A DNA stretch of 64,000 nucleotides, from NCBI RefSeq assembly GCF_003581585.1, contig NZ_QXIR01000016.1, forward strand, positions 42,010 through 106,009, in the 5' to 3' direction. This document shows positions 54,428 through 63,460 of the stretch, in pieces; the stretch's first letter is position 1, and every line of letters starts with the position of its first letter. The DNA is from Bacillus salacetis (GTDB lineage Bacteria > Bacillota > Bacilli > Bacillales > Bacillaceae_B). A program made the translations under genes and the position numbers. The notes below the pieces were generated by a model that made no database searches, was not told the origin of the DNA, and worked only from the letters and a program-made list of their open reading frames with translations.

Positions 54428-55258
54428 ATGTTTAACGACCTTATAGGAACAATCAAGGAAAATAAAACAGAGTTTGTCTCAAGATGGATGGAAATAATGA
54501 AGGATGAGTCAGATGATATTGTCACTGAAGTCGTATCCGATCAAATATTTACGAAAACCAGCCATGAGTTCGTTGATCTGCTTGTCTCGAATCTGGAAGA
54601 CTCCAAGGAGTATTCCGCGAGACTTGATGATTTTGCCGAGAGGGTGGTCCGGCTCGGCTGGCCGCTGACATTTGTTACATCTGGGCTCCGTATGTTTGGC
54701 CGGATTGTTTATGACAATCTGACTGAAGCAGGCAAGATCAATGATGAAAATCATAAGCAGGCAGTGGAGGACTTTGATAAGTGGCTTTCACCTATGTACA
54801 ACGAAATTGTACAGGCTTATGCGAAAACCTGGGAAAAAACAGTTTCCCTGCAAAAGATTGCCCTTCAGGAACTATCTGCTCCATTGATTCCGGTGTTTGA
54901 GAAAATTTCTGTCATGCCGCTTGTCGGCACGATCGATACCGAACGTGCAAGGCTGATTATGGAGAATCTGCTGACAGGGGTTGTGAAGCACCGTGCCGAA
55001 GTCGTGCTGATTGATATTACCGGGGTACCGGTGGTGGATACAATGGTGGCCCACCATATCATACAGGCATCAGAGGCTGTCCGGCTCGTCGGTGCCCAAT
55101 GCATGCTTGTGGGGATCCGGCCGGAAATTGCGCAGACGATCGTCAATCTCGGAATCGACCTGAACCAATTCAGCACAAACAGTACTTTAAGAAAAGGTAT
55201 TGAAAAAGCCTTGGAAATGACTAATAGAAAAATTGTTTCAACGGAGGGAACAGTGTGA
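54428..55258 (+). CDS. rsbR: Stressosome protein RsbR (RsbRA)
   Basis: 276 aa: an N-terminal non-heme-globin-like sensor domain (about 1-140), a linker helix and a C-terminal STAS domain. Both regulatory threonines stand where B. subtilis has them: Thr171 in GTIDTER and Thr205 in [10 protein letters not shown]. RsbT phosphorylates them, releasing RsbT from the complex. The start follows ATGGGGAGGACTAG. It is first gene of the eight-gene operon and overlaps rsbS by four bases. Confidence 0.96.
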   Translation: MFNDLIGTIKENKTEFVSRWMEIMKDESDDIVTEVVSDQIFTKTSHEFVDLLVSNLEDSKEYSARLDDFAERVVRLGWPLTFVTSGLRMFGRIVYDNLTEAGKINDENHKQAVEDFDKWLSPMYNEIVQAYAKTWEKTVSLQKIALQELSAPLIPVFEKISVMPLVGTIDTERARLIMENLLTGVVKHRAEVVLIDITGVPVVDTMVAHHIIQASEAVRLVGAQCMLVGIRPEIAQTIVNLGIDLNQFSTNSTLRKGIEKALEMTNRKIVSTEGTV

Positions 55259-55611
55259 GAATACCAATATTAAAGCTGCATGACTGTCTGTTAATATCCA
55301 TTCAATGGGAATTGGATGACCAAACCGCACTTCAATTCCAGGAAGACCTGCTTCATAAGATTCATGAGACGAGCGCCAAGGGCGTGGTGATCGATATTAC
55401 TTCCATCGACTTCATTGACTCTTTCATTGCAAAGGTGCTTGGCGACGTAATCAATATGTCCAGGCTGATGGGGGCGAAAGTCGTCATTACAGGGATACAG
55501 CCGGCTGTTGCCATTACACTTATCGAGCTTGGCATTCATCTGGATGATGTATTGACAGCCTTGGATCTAGAAAAAGGTTTGGAGAAATTACAACAGGAAT
55601 TGGGGGACTAG
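55255..55611 (+). CDS. rsbS: Stressosome scaffold RsbS
   Basis: 118-aa single STAS domain protein that with RsbR makes the stressosome core and holds RsbT. The phosphorylated serine is in DFIDSFIAK (Ser56 here). The start is GTG at 55255 within the rsbR stop (GTGTGA), so it is translationally coupled. Confidence 0.95.
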   Translation: MRIPILKLHDCLLISIQWELDDQTALQFQEDLLHKIHETSAKGVVIDITSIDFIDSFIAKVLGDVINMSRLMGAKVVITGIQPAVAITLIELGIHLDDVLTALDLEKGLEKLQQELGD

Positions 55612-55614
55612 TGA

Positions 55615-56016
55615 ATGGAAATCCAATCCTGCGTTAAGATTACTAATGAGTGGGATATCGTTGCAGCCCGACAGCTGGGTCGTAATGTAGCGAAGGATTT
55701 GGGATTTGGCACAGTCGACCAAGCCCGGATAACCACTGCAATCTCTGAACTGGCAAGAAATATATACCTATATGCCGGACAGGGCCAGATATGTATTGAG
55801 AAATTAAGCGAGAACGGAAAGAACGGTGTCCGTATCATCGCTTTGGATGAAGGGCCTGGAATTAAGGACATCCGAAAAGTGATGGAAGACGGATTTTCAA
55901 CTTCAGGAGGACTGGGTGCCGGACTGCCGGGTGTAAAGCGGTTGATGGATGAATTCAATGTGGAATCTACCCCGGGAGAAGGTACTGATATAAGAGCTAC
56001 AAAGTGGCTCCGCTAG
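55615..56016 (+). CDS. rsbT: Serine/threonine kinase RsbT
   Basis: 133-aa GHKL kinase. The N box is AISELARNIYLYA, the G1 box is ALDEGPGI, and the G2 region is TSGGLGAGLPGVKRL. It phosphorylates RsbR and RsbS under stress, then leaves to switch on the RsbU phosphatase. The start lies three bases after rsbS. Confidence 0.95.
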   Translation: MEIQSCVKITNEWDIVAARQLGRNVAKDLGFGTVDQARITTAISELARNIYLYAGQGQICIEKLSENGKNGVRIIALDEGPGIKDIRKVMEDGFSTSGGLGAGLPGVKRLMDEFNVESTPGEGTDIRATKWLR

Positions 56017-56026
56017 GGGGAGTGAC

Positions 56027-57037
56027 ATGGACTTTAGAGAATTGATGGATGTCAAATATAAAGAAATCATCGAGAACTATCTGAAGGAGCAGGATGAACA
56101 GGCGCTGTATCTGGGCCAGAAGTTCAGCCGCAAATCGATAGAACATAATATATCCCCGGAAGAAATCATCAGTCTCCATAAGAGCATCATGCTTGAAATG
56201 GAGCCGGGATTATCTGAGAGAGTGCTTGATTCTTTTGATATTTTACTAGAAGTCATGATAGGGTATGGATTTGCTTATCGTGAACACCAAAGCCTGCGTT
56301 CGAAACAGCAGGAACTGAATAATGAAATCGAAATCGCTTCGAATATGCAGCAGACCCTGCTCGGTACAACGATACCTGAGATCGATGCGCTGGATATCGG
56401 GGCGATCAGCGTACCTGCCAAAAGGATGAATGGCGATTACCATCACTTTGTCCAGGATGACAATGATTATATAAGTGTGGCCATTGCCGATGTAATCGGT
56501 AAAGGGATACCTGCGGCACTTTGCATGTCCATGATTAAATATGCGATGGACAGCCTTCCTGAGCACCGCCATTATCCAAGTGCCGTTTTGGAAAGCCTCA
56601 ATAGAGTAGTAGAAATGAACGTTGATCCAAGCATGTTCATAACCATGTTTTATGGTATGTATGATCCATATAAACATAACTTCTATTATTCTTCAGCCGG
56701 GCATGAACCTGGCTTTTTTTATAACTACAAAAGCGGCGAGTTTGAAGACCTTGATGCGAAGGGTCTCCTGCTGGGAGTAGATAAAAGGGCGAAGTACAGA
56801 CAGTATGAACGTCAAGTCAACGTTGGCGATTTGATCATCCTTCTTTCTGACGGCGTCACAGAGTGCAGGACAGAAGAAGGGTTCATCGAAAGGGAGGACC
56901 TGATTGGATTCATAGAAAAGTATATCCATCTTCCAGCCCCGGAGATTGTGACCAATGTATATAAAGAGCTGGAAAGGCTCCAGCATTTTCAGCTCAGGGA
57001 TGACTTCACCCTCATCATATTGAAAAGAATTTGTTGA
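56027..57037 (+). CDS. rsbU: PP2C phosphatase RsbU
   Basis: 336 aa: a helical N-terminal domain that binds RsbT (about 1-110) and a PPM phosphatase domain with the metal site in VSVAIADVIGKGIPAALCMS, YSSAGHEPGFF, and LLSDGVTECR. It dephosphorylates RsbV so that RsbV can capture RsbW. The start follows GGGGGAGTGAC. Directly behind its stop is the internal sigma-B promoter. Confidence 0.95.
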   Translation: MDFRELMDVKYKEIIENYLKEQDEQALYLGQKFSRKSIEHNISPEEIISLHKSIMLEMEPGLSERVLDSFDILLEVMIGYGFAYREHQSLRSKQQELNNEIEIASNMQQTLLGTTIPEIDALDIGAISVPAKRMNGDYHHFVQDDNDYISVAIADVIGKGIPAALCMSMIKYAMDSLPEHRHYPSAVLESLNRVVEMNVDPSMFITMFYGMYDPYKHNFYYSSAGHEPGFFYNYKSGEFEDLDAKGLLLGVDKRAKYRQYERQVNVGDLIILLSDGVTECRTEEGFIEREDLIGFIEKYIHLPAPEIVTNVYKELERLQHFQLRDDFTLIILKRIC

Positions 57038-57041
57038 TCAT

Positions 57042-57066
57042 GTTTATTATCCGGAAGTTAGGGTAA
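57042..57066 (+). promoter_or_regulatory. Sigma-B autoregulatory promoter of rsbV
   Basis: GTTTAT at 57042-57047, a 13-base spacer, GGGTAA at 57061-57066. It lies five bases after the rsbU stop and 40 bases before rsbV, the same place as the internal promoter of the B. subtilis operon. It lets sigma-B raise rsbV, rsbW, sigB and rsbX. Confidence 0.9.
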
Positions 57067-57105
57067 ACAAATATAGCGATGGATTTATAGAAGAGGTGAA
57101 AATTG

Positions 57106-57438
57106 ATGAATTTGACGATAGATTTGAACGAAAATGATAAAGTGATCGATGTAAAAGTGAACGGAGAAATAGATGCCTATACGGCTCCTAAATTGAAAGA
57201 TGCCCTTTCTTCTTCAGCTGAAGAAGAAAATGTGGTAATGAATGTTGATTTATCCGAGGTTTCCTATATGGACAGTACAGGCTTAGGGGTTTTTGTTGGC
57301 TTATTCAAGACCATTAATGCAAATGGCGGCCAGCTTTATTTAAATGGTTTGTCAGAACGCTTAAAACGCCTGTTTGAGATTACAGGACTTGGGGATATTA
57401 TGAATATTAATTCCGAGGTAAAAGGTGGCGTAGAATAA
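57106..57438 (+). CDS. rsbV: Anti-anti-sigma factor RsbV
   Basis: 110-aa STAS protein. The phosphoacceptor is Ser57 in SYMDSTGLG. The unphosphorylated form binds RsbW and frees sigma-B. The start is ATG at 57106 after GAAGAGGTGAAAATTG. The stop overlaps the rsbW start (TAATG). Confidence 0.96.
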   Translation: MNLTIDLNENDKVIDVKVNGEIDAYTAPKLKDALSSSAEEENVVMNVDLSEVSYMDSTGLGVFVGLFKTINANGGQLYLNGLSERLKRLFEITGLGDIMNINSEVKGGVE

Positions 57439-57905
57439 TGCAAGATTTTGACTACATCGAGATGAAAATCCCTGCTAAGCCAGAATTCGTGGGGGTAATC
57501 CGGCTGACTCTTTCCGGCATCGCCAGCAGAATGGGTTTTACCTATGATGCTATCGAAGATTTGAAGATAGCAGCAAGTGAAGCCATCACCAATGCGGTAC
57601 AGCATGCTTATAAGGATGATACCGGAGAGATTACAGTCGGATTCGCTTTATATGAAGAACGGTTGGAAGTAATGGTAGCGGATAATGGTGAGAGCTTTGA
57701 TTTCAAGAAGACACGTGAAGAAGTTGGTCCATACGATGCTGAAAACTCTGTGGAATTCCTCAGGGAAGGCGGCCTTGGGCTGTACCTTATTGAAAGCTTG
57801 ATGGATGAAGTGAAGGTCCATCACCAAGAAGGTGTAACAGTCTTCATGACTAAGTTCCTAGAAGGAGAGCAGGTGGAGAAGGATGCCGAGACTATCTCAA
57901 CCTAA
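57438..57905 (+). CDS. rsbW: Anti-sigma factor and kinase RsbW
   Basis: 155-aa GHKL kinase: N box KIAASEAITNAVQHAY, G1 box VADNGESFD, G2 EGGLGLYLIESL. It binds sigma-B and also phosphorylates RsbV. It overlaps sigB by 23 bases, which supports coupled synthesis of inhibitor and sigma factor. Confidence 0.96.
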   Translation: MQDFDYIEMKIPAKPEFVGVIRLTLSGIASRMGFTYDAIEDLKIAASEAITNAVQHAYKDDTGEITVGFALYEERLEVMVADNGESFDFKKTREEVGPYDAENSVEFLREGGLGLYLIESLMDEVKVHHQEGVTVFMTKFLEGEQVEKDAETIST

Positions 57906-58677
57906 CCAGACAAAAGAAAAAGTAAAAGAATGGATAAAAGCATATCAAGAAGAAAATGACGAGGAAGCGCAGAGTAATCTGGTCCTCCATTATGAAAATC
58001 TTGTAATATCCATAGCACGCAAATATTCAAAGGGGAAATCCTTTCATGAGGATATTGTGCAGGTCGGTATGATTGGTTTGTTAGGTGCCATCCGCCGCTA
58101 CGATGATTCTTTTGGAAAGACTTTTGAAGCTTTTGCGATCCCAACAATCGTGGGTGAGATCAAGCGATTCCTCCGTGATAAGACCTGGAGTGTACACGTG
58201 CCACGAAGAATCAAAGAGTTAGGGCCCAAAATCAAATCGACGGTTGAAGAGCTGACCAATACATTGGAACGTTCACCAAAAGTTGAAGAGATTGCGGATT
58301 ATCTTGAAGTGACTGAAGAAGAAGTCCTGGAAGCAATGGAGATGGGAAAAAGTTATCAGGCTTTGTCTGTGGACCATTCCATCGAAGCTGATTCCGAGGG
58401 CAGCACAGTTACGCTTCTAGATATCGTCGGAAGTGTCGACGAAGGATACGAGAGGATTAATCAGAAACTCGTCCTTGAGAAAGTGCTCCATGTTTTATCA
58501 GAGAGAGAAAGGCTTATTATTCAATATACATATTTGGATAATCTCAGCCAAAAGGACGCCGGAGAAAAGTTGGGGATTTCACAGATGCATGTTTCCAGAC
58601 TTCAAAGGCGGGCGATCAAAAAGCTGAAGGAAGCTATAGAGGCAGAAATGAGAAATTCGGAGAGTTATCCTGAATGA
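57883..58677 (+). CDS. sigB: General stress sigma factor SigB
   Basis: 264-aa sigma-70 family factor. Region 2 (YSKGKSFHEDIVQVGMIGLL, EAFAIPTIVGEIKRFLRDKT) and region 4 (LSQKDAGEKLGISQMHVSRL) are complete. It recognises GTTTAA N13 GGGTAT, a sequence found three times in this window. The start is ATG 57883 after AGGTGGAGAAGG, inside rsbW. Confidence 0.97.
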   Translation: MPRLSQPNQTKEKVKEWIKAYQEENDEEAQSNLVLHYENLVISIARKYSKGKSFHEDIVQVGMIGLLGAIRRYDDSFGKTFEAFAIPTIVGEIKRFLRDKTWSVHVPRRIKELGPKIKSTVEELTNTLERSPKVEEIADYLEVTEEEVLEAMEMGKSYQALSVDHSIEADSEGSTVTLLDIVGSVDEGYERINQKLVLEKVLHVLSERERLIIQYTYLDNLSQKDAGEKLGISQMHVSRLQRRAIKKLKEAIEAEMRNSESYPE

Positions 58678-59270
58678 CTCATTTAGTCCAAGATCAGATT
58701 GAGGTTTATGCTAAGCAAGTTGCAAAAGGGAAGAACCCGTATTGTGGAGACAGTTTCTTTTTTACATCCACTGATGATTACTTTATCTGTATACTGGCGG
58801 ACGGCTTGGGCAGCGGAGAGTTTGCATACGAATCCTCCAATGCTGTAGTTGAGCTGGTAGAAAAGCATCACCATGAGGATGTTTCAACCCTGATAGATTA
58901 CTGTAATCAGGAATTGATGCATAAAAGAGGCGCAGCTGTTGCTATCATGAAGGCTTATTATGGCAGCAATGAATTCGAATACAGTTGTGTTGGCAATATT
59001 CGGTTCTATCTTTATTCCTCCGGAGGGAAAATGACGTACCCCCTCCCGGTAACTGGTTACCTTTCAGGCAGGCCCCAAAAATACAGGACACAAAGATTTA
59101 CGTACGAACCTCAATCTAAATTCTTACTGCACTCTGATGGATTGAATATCACCAATATTAAGTCCTTGCTCCAAAATAGTAATTCCTTAAGGAAAATCAA
59201 TGATGAAATCAGCTTGCGTCTGGCAGATCCAACAGACGATACGACGTTTATAGTAGGAAGCTTACTCTGA
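58674..59270 (+). CDS. rsbX: Feedback phosphatase RsbX
   Basis: 198-aa PP2C-type phosphatase. Metal-site residues are in KNPYCGDSFFF and CILADGLGSGEFAYESS. It removes phosphate from RsbR and RsbS and so ends stressosome signalling. The start overlaps the sigB stop (ATGA). The operon's terminator overlaps its stop. Confidence 0.94.
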   Translation: MTHLVQDQIEVYAKQVAKGKNPYCGDSFFFTSTDDYFICILADGLGSGEFAYESSNAVVELVEKHHHEDVSTLIDYCNQELMHKRGAAVAIMKAYYGSNEFEYSCVGNIRFYLYSSGGKMTYPLPVTGYLSGRPQKYRTQRFTYEPQSKFLLHSDGLNITNIKSLLQNSNSLRKINDEISLRLADPTDDTTFIVGSLL

Positions 59271-59293
59271 ATATGAGTAGGCTTTTTCTTTTT
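59258..59293 (+). terminator. Terminator of the sigB operon
   Basis: AGCTTACTC pairs with GAGTAGGCT (one mismatch), then TTTTCTTTTTT. The first arm covers the last rsbX codons. Confidence 0.85.
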
Positions 59294-59443
59294 TAGCTGC
59301 TTAATGTATTTGTATCAGGAGTCTCCAAGCTAAGATGACTAAGCAGCGGCCGTCAAGCAGGAATGAAAGAAGCGCAAACAGTATATATAACAGAGGCTAT
59401 GGTAAACTTGGTATGTAAAGTAATGAATTGGAGGGATATTGCA

Positions 59444-61609
59444 GTGGCGTTGGTATTGGAAAAGCCTAATCTCATAGAAAAGATTTCTAAAGATCTTTCA
59501 ATCAATAGTAAACAGATAAAAAGCGTAATCTCCCTGCTGGAAGAAGGAAATACGGTTCCGTTTATTGCCCGGTACCGCAAAGAACAGACCGGCGCATTGG
59601 ATGAGGTGCAGATCAGGGCAGTGATGGATGCATGGAACTATGTTCAAAACCTGCATAATCGCAAGGAAGAGGTTCTTCGCCTGATTGAGGAGCAAGGGAA
59701 GCTGACTGAAGAATTAAAGAAGGAAATTGAAAAAGCGGATAAACTCCAAACAGTGGAAGACCTTTATCGTCCATATAAGCAAAAACGGAGAACCAAAGCA
59801 ACAGTCGCTAAAGAAAAGGGGCTTGAACCTTTGGCGGAATGGATGTTGTCGTTTCCGACCACCGGGAGCCTGGAAGCAGAAGCGGGAAAGTACATTTCAG
59901 ACGAGAATGAAGTGGATTCTGCAGAAGCAGCAATTGACGGGGCAAAGGATATTATCGCAGAAATGGTCTCTGATGATGCGAAATTCAGGGAGTGGATCAG
60001 AAATGATACTTTTAAAACGGGCACACTGATCACTTCTGTAAAAAAAGATGCAGATGATGAAAAAAATGTTTTCGAAATGTACTACGAGTATAGCGAGCCG
60101 GTAAACAAAATTGTTCCGCACCGCGTGCTGGCTGTAAACAGGGGAGAGAAGGAAGGAGTTCTGAAAGCAGCTATCGAGCCTAATGCGGATAGAATACATA
60201 ACTTCCTTGTGAAGAATGTCATCAAGAAGGAATCTGTTGCATCACAAGCCATCGAACAAGCGATAGAGGACAGTTACAAAAGGTTGATTCAGCCATCCAT
60301 TGAGAGGGAGATACGAAACGCTCTGACCGAAACGGCAGAGGATCGCGCCATACATATTTTCACGGAGAACTTGCGCAAGCTTCTCCTTCAGCCCCCGTTA
60401 AAAGGGAAGATGGTGCTGGGGGTGGATCCGGCCTATCGAACAGGATGTAAATTGGCGGTTGTGGATCAGACAGGGAAGGTGCTGGATATCAATGTAATCT
60501 ATCCTCATCCTCCGAAAGCTAAAAGAGAAGCCGCTGCTGATCTATTTAAGAAGATGCTCCAAAAATATGATATTGAAATTGTAGCTATCGGAAATGGGAC
60601 AGCCTCCAGGGAGACCGAGCAGTTTACAGTGGACAATCTTAAGGAATTGGGCAGCGACATCTCGTATATTATCGTCAATGAAGCAGGAGCCAGTGTCTAT
60701 TCTGCTTCCGACATTGCAAGGGAAGAGTTTCCGGAGTTGCAGGTGGAGGAACGGAGCGCTGTCTCCATAGCACGCAGGCTTCAGGACCCGCTAGCAGAGC
60801 TTGTGAAAATAGATCCGAAATCAGTCGGGGTTGGTCAATATCAGCATGACGTATCACAGAAAAAACTGAACGATTCCCTAACCTTTGTAGTGGAAACCGT
60901 TGTGAACCAGGTAGGTGTGAACGTCAATACAGCCTCTGCATCGTTGCTGCAATATGTAGCAGGGCTATCAAAAACGGTAGCCAATAATATTGTAAAGAAA
61001 AGAGAAGAAGAGGGCAGGATCAATTCGAGAAAACAATTAAAGAAGATCCCTCGTCTCGGAGCTAAGACATATGAACAGTGCATCGGCTTCCTGAGGATCA
61101 TCGATGGTGAAGAAGTGCTGGACAGAACGCCTATCCATCCTGAAAATTACGAAGAGGTCAGAAAGCTTCTTAAAAAGCTGGACTTGGACGAACGTTCTCT
61201 TGGAACGGAAGAACTGAAGAAAAGAGTGGAGAGCATCAATCTTGAAGAACTGTCAGAAGAGCTGGGCATCGGTAAACTGACGCTGAAAGATATTCTGGAT
61301 GCCCTAGTGCGTCCAGGCCGCGACCCTAGGGATGAATTGTCGGCTCCGCTGCTAAAGAAGGATGTACTCAAGCTGGAAGACTTGAAGCCGGGCATGGAAC
61401 TGCAGGGAACTGTCAGGAACGTAGTGGATTTTGGTGCGTTCGTGGATATAGGAGTGAAACAGGACGGCCTTGTCCATATCTCCAAACTCCGCAAAGGGTT
61501 TGTGAAACACCCTCTGGATGTAGTCTCGGTTGGAGATGTAGTGACAGTATGGGTGGAGAGCGCAGATGTGAAAAAAGGAAGAGTCGCCTTATCGATGGTG
61601 AAGGAATAG
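59444..61609 (+). CDS. tex: Tex-family RNA-binding protein (YdcI)
   Basis: 721 aa. Order: an N-terminal helical region (LLEEGNTVPFIARYRKEQTG near residue 30), a YqgF-like RNase H domain (VLGVDPAYRTGCKLAVVD), helix-hairpin-helix motifs (NTASASLLQYVAGLSKTVAN), and a C-terminal S1 domain (LQGTVRNVVDFGAFVDIGVK). It acts in transcription-linked RNA handling. The frame is open from 59363, but GTG at 59444 follows TTGGAGGGATATTGCA and gives the usual length of about 720. Confidence 0.94.
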   Translation: MALVLEKPNLIEKISKDLSINSKQIKSVISLLEEGNTVPFIARYRKEQTGALDEVQIRAVMDAWNYVQNLHNRKEEVLRLIEEQGKLTEELKKEIEKADKLQTVEDLYRPYKQKRRTKATVAKEKGLEPLAEWMLSFPTTGSLEAEAGKYISDENEVDSAEAAIDGAKDIIAEMVSDDAKFREWIRNDTFKTGTLITSVKKDADDEKNVFEMYYEYSEPVNKIVPHRVLAVNRGEKEGVLKAAIEPNADRIHNFLVKNVIKKESVASQAIEQAIEDSYKRLIQPSIEREIRNALTETAEDRAIHIFTENLRKLLLQPPLKGKMVLGVDPAYRTGCKLAVVDQTGKVLDINVIYPHPPKAKREAAADLFKKMLQKYDIEIVAIGNGTASRETEQFTVDNLKELGSDISYIIVNEAGASVYSASDIAREEFPELQVEERSAVSIARRLQDPLAELVKIDPKSVGVGQYQHDVSQKKLNDSLTFVVETVVNQVGVNVNTASASLLQYVAGLSKTVANNIVKKREEEGRINSRKQLKKIPRLGAKTYEQCIGFLRIIDGEEVLDRTPIHPENYEEVRKLLKKLDLDERSLGTEELKKRVESINLEELSEELGIGKLTLKDILDALVRPGRDPRDELSAPLLKKDVLKLEDLKPGMELQGTVRNVVDFGAFVDIGVKQDGLVHISKLRKGFVKHPLDVVSVGDVVTVWVESADVKKGRVALSMVKE

Positions 61610-61618
61610 ACAAAGAAG

Positions 61619-61648
61619 GAACACTGCTTATTATGAGCAGTGTTTTTT
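61619..61648 (+). terminator. Terminator after tex
   Basis: AACACTGCT pairs with AGCAGTGTT around TATTATG, then T. The hairpin also encodes the last codons of cmpA on the other strand. Confidence 0.9.
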
Positions 61649-61744
61649 TCTATAGAAGTACCAGCATTGATTGAGAAGTTTGATCTGGTACCGGTCCTTT
61701 TCAAAATAAGCTTTCCGCATTTGGCTGACAAGCCAGTTAGGCAT
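61631..61744 (-). CDS. cmpA: Cortex morphogenetic protein CmpA
   Basis: 37-aa peptide: PNWLVSQMRKAYFEKDRY, then QIKLLNQCWYFYRKKHCS. It agrees essentially residue for residue with B. subtilis CmpA as I remember it, and lies in the same place beside tex. CmpA takes part, with ClpXP, in a sporulation checkpoint linking coat and cortex assembly. The ATG at 61744 has an excellent GAAGGAGGTTTGGTT site. Its 3' end overlaps the tex terminator on the opposite strand. Confidence 0.95.
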   Translation of the reverse strand: MPNWLVSQMRKAYFEKDRYQIKLLNQCWYFYRKKHCS

Positions 61745-61853
61745 AACCAAACCTCCTTCTAATTAGATCATTAAATTAGTGAAACCGGAATAGTTCAGAC
61801 ATTATGAAATGGTAGCTGGGCGGATAAGCTCCAGGAGCCCTCCAGCTTTACTA

Positions 61854-62046
61854 AAGGCTGTTTACGCATATATTGTTTTCAGAAAAACCCCAGGTGCCGG
61901 ATTTTCCCCCTGTATACCAAGGTTTTACTCTCTAAAAAGAACGAGCAGCTCTTTTCATTCCTGCTCACCGGGATATATTCGATGAATTACCAGTTTATAA
62001 TTTGAAATTTATATTGAATAGCAGCAGAGTTTGCGAGAAGAGCCTT
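61854..62046 (+). mobile_element. MITE-like element, copy E (complete, ACTA target duplication)
   Basis: 193 bp: AAGGCTGTTTACGCATATAT then TGTTTTCAG at the left and GCAGCAGAGTTTGCGAGAAG then AGCCTT at the right. Both flanks are ACTA (61850-61853 and 62047-62050), a clean 4-bp duplication. It sits between divergent cmpA and sprT. Confidence 0.88.
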
Positions 62047-62166
62047 ACTAAATGAGCAAAATCCAGTGTGAACTGTTATGAATAAGGATATATAGGCAGT
62101 AGAAAATCTTACTTATTTATATGCTATAATAGTTTGTCAGGTTCACCGAAAAGGAGTTGAATCCAA

Positions 62167-62631
62167 ATGGAAAATGGAGAGCTGCAGAAGCTGGTTGAAG
62201 AAATTTCGGCAGTGAGCTTCGGCAAACAGTTCAGGCATAAAGCTTTTTTCAATAAAAGGCTCCGCACGACTGGCGGGCGGTACATGCTGCGGTCCCATAA
62301 TATTGAAATCAATAGAAAATATTTAGAAGAGCATGGAGTGCAGGAGCTTATCGGCATCATAAAACATGAACTTTGCCATTACCACTTACATATAGAAGGA
62401 AAAGGATACAAGCACAGAGATAAAGATTTCCGGGATCTAATGAAAAAAGTGGATGCACCAAGACATTGCAGCCCGCTTCAATCCCAGCCAAGGAAACATC
62501 AAAGATCACTTTTGTATATATGTACAGGCTGCAGCCTTGCTTACAAAAGAAGGCGCAGAATCAATACAGAACGGTATGTCTGCGGGAAGTGCAAAGGCAG
62601 ACTTACATTAGAAAAAGTAAGTTCTGAATAA
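62167..62631 (+). CDS. SprT-like zinc-binding protein (YdcK)
   Basis: 154 aa. The metalloprotease-like HELCH motif is [12 protein letters not shown] near residue 75, followed by a C-terminal zinc ribbon ([22 protein letters not shown]). SprT-like proteins resemble the proteases that remove DNA-protein crosslinks; the bacterial role is unclear. The start follows AAAAGGAGTTGAATCCAA. Confidence 0.9.
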   Translation: MENGELQKLVEEISAVSFGKQFRHKAFFNKRLRTTGGRYMLRSHNIEINRKYLEEHGVQELIGIIKHELCHYHLHIEGKGYKHRDKDFRDLMKKVDAPRHCSPLQSQPRKHQRSLLYICTGCSLAYKRRRRINTERYVCGKCKGRLTLEKVSSE

Positions 62632-62645
62632 GTTTGAAATATCCG

Positions 62646-62674
62646 TTGACAACTATTATTCAGGTGGTTATAAT
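62646..62674 (+). promoter_or_regulatory. Consensus sigma-A promoter of the tRNA cluster
   Basis: TTGACA, a 17-base spacer, TATAAT, with no mismatch; 37 bases before tRNA-Asn. Confidence 0.93.
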
Positions 62675-62710
62675 AATAAAAGTCGGACAACGACATTAAA
62701 TATTTTTTGT

Positions 62711-62785
62711 TCCGCAGTAGCTCAGTGGTAGAGCTATCGGCTGTTAACCGATCGGTCGCAGGTTCGAGTCCTGCCTGCGGAGCCA
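62711..62785 (+). tRNA. tRNA-Asn (GTT)
   Basis: Full cloverleaf: acceptor TCCGCAG/CTGCGGA, anticodon loop CTGTTAA, T arm GGTTCGAGTCC, encoded CCA. Confidence 0.97.
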
Positions 62786-62800
62786 TTTTTTTGAGGTTGT

Positions 62801-62891
62801 GGAGAAGTACTCAAGTGGCTGAAGAGGCGCCCCTGCTAAGGGTGTAGGTCGTGTAAGCGGCGCGAGGGTTCAAATCCCTCCTTCTCCGCCA
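62801..62891 (+). tRNA. tRNA-Ser (GCT)
   Basis: Acceptor GGAGAAG/CTTCTCC, long variable arm, anticodon GCT in CTGCTAA, encoded CCA; 91 nt. Confidence 0.97.
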
Positions 62892-62900
62892 TTGCAGAAT

Positions 62901-62975
62901 GGCCCGTTGGTCAAGCGGTTAAGACACCGCCCTTTCACGGCGGTAACACGGGTTCGAATCCCGTACGGGTCACCA
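62901..62975 (+). tRNA. tRNA-Glu (TTC)
   Basis: Acceptor GGCCCGT/ACGGGTC, anticodon loop CTTTCAC, T arm GGTTCGAATCC, encoded CCA. Confidence 0.96.
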
Positions 62976-62976
62976 T

Positions 62977-63014
62977 CTAAATATCTTATTTCTTACAGTA
63001 AGAAAAGATATTTT
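62977..63014. repeat. Long hairpin between tRNA-Glu and tRNA-Asp
   Basis: AAATATCTTATTTCTTAC pairs with GTAAGAAAAGATATTT (one A-A mismatch). It could be a partial terminator or a processing site; GATATTTTG recurs at 63007 and 63047. Confidence 0.65.
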
Positions 63015-63115
63015 GGAACTTGTATCTGCTCCTTGCGTTAAGGAGAGATATTTTGATAAGTGATATCCAGCCCTTACATAAAGGAAGGATAGTTTGCTTG
63101 TCAGCAAAAATCCCT

Positions 63116-63192
63116 GGTCCGGTAGTTCAGTTGGTTAGAATGCCTGCCTGTCACGCAGGAGGTCGCGGGTTCGAGTCCCGTCCGGACCGCCA
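63116..63192 (+). tRNA. tRNA-Asp (GTC)
   Basis: Acceptor GGTCCGG/CCGGACC, anticodon loop CTGTCAC, encoded CCA. Confidence 0.97.
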
Positions 63193-63215
63193 TTAAATGT
63201 TTCTGAAAAAAGTGC

Positions 63216-63245
63216 TTGACACTAATTAATGAAACATGGTATATT
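63216..63245 (+). promoter_or_regulatory. Internal promoter before tRNA-Gln
   Basis: TTGACA at 63216, an 18-base spacer, TATATT at 63240; 35 bases before tRNA-Gln. Confidence 0.8.
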
Positions 63246-63279
63246 ATAAACCTCGCGTTTGTGAGATTTAAACGAATGA

Positions 63280-63354
63280 TGGGCTATAGCCAAGCGGTAA
63301 GGCATCGCACTTTGACTGCGACATGCGTTGGTTCGAATCCAGCTAGCCCAGCCA
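63280..63354 (+). tRNA. tRNA-Gln (TTG)
   Basis: Acceptor TGGGCTA/TAGCCCA, anticodon loop CTTTGAC, encoded CCA. Confidence 0.96.
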
Positions 63355-63358
63355 TCGA

Positions 63359-63434
63359 GAGCCATTAGCTCAGTTGGTAGAGCATCTGACTTTTAATCAG
63401 AGGGTCGAAGGTTCGAATCCTTCATGGCTCACCA
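63359..63434 (+). tRNA. tRNA-Lys (TTT)
   Basis: Acceptor GAGCCAT/ATGGCTC, anticodon loop CTTTTAA, encoded CCA; four bases after tRNA-Gln. Confidence 0.97.
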
Positions 63435-63460
63435 TTTTTTGTGGGAATAATTTAAACTAT

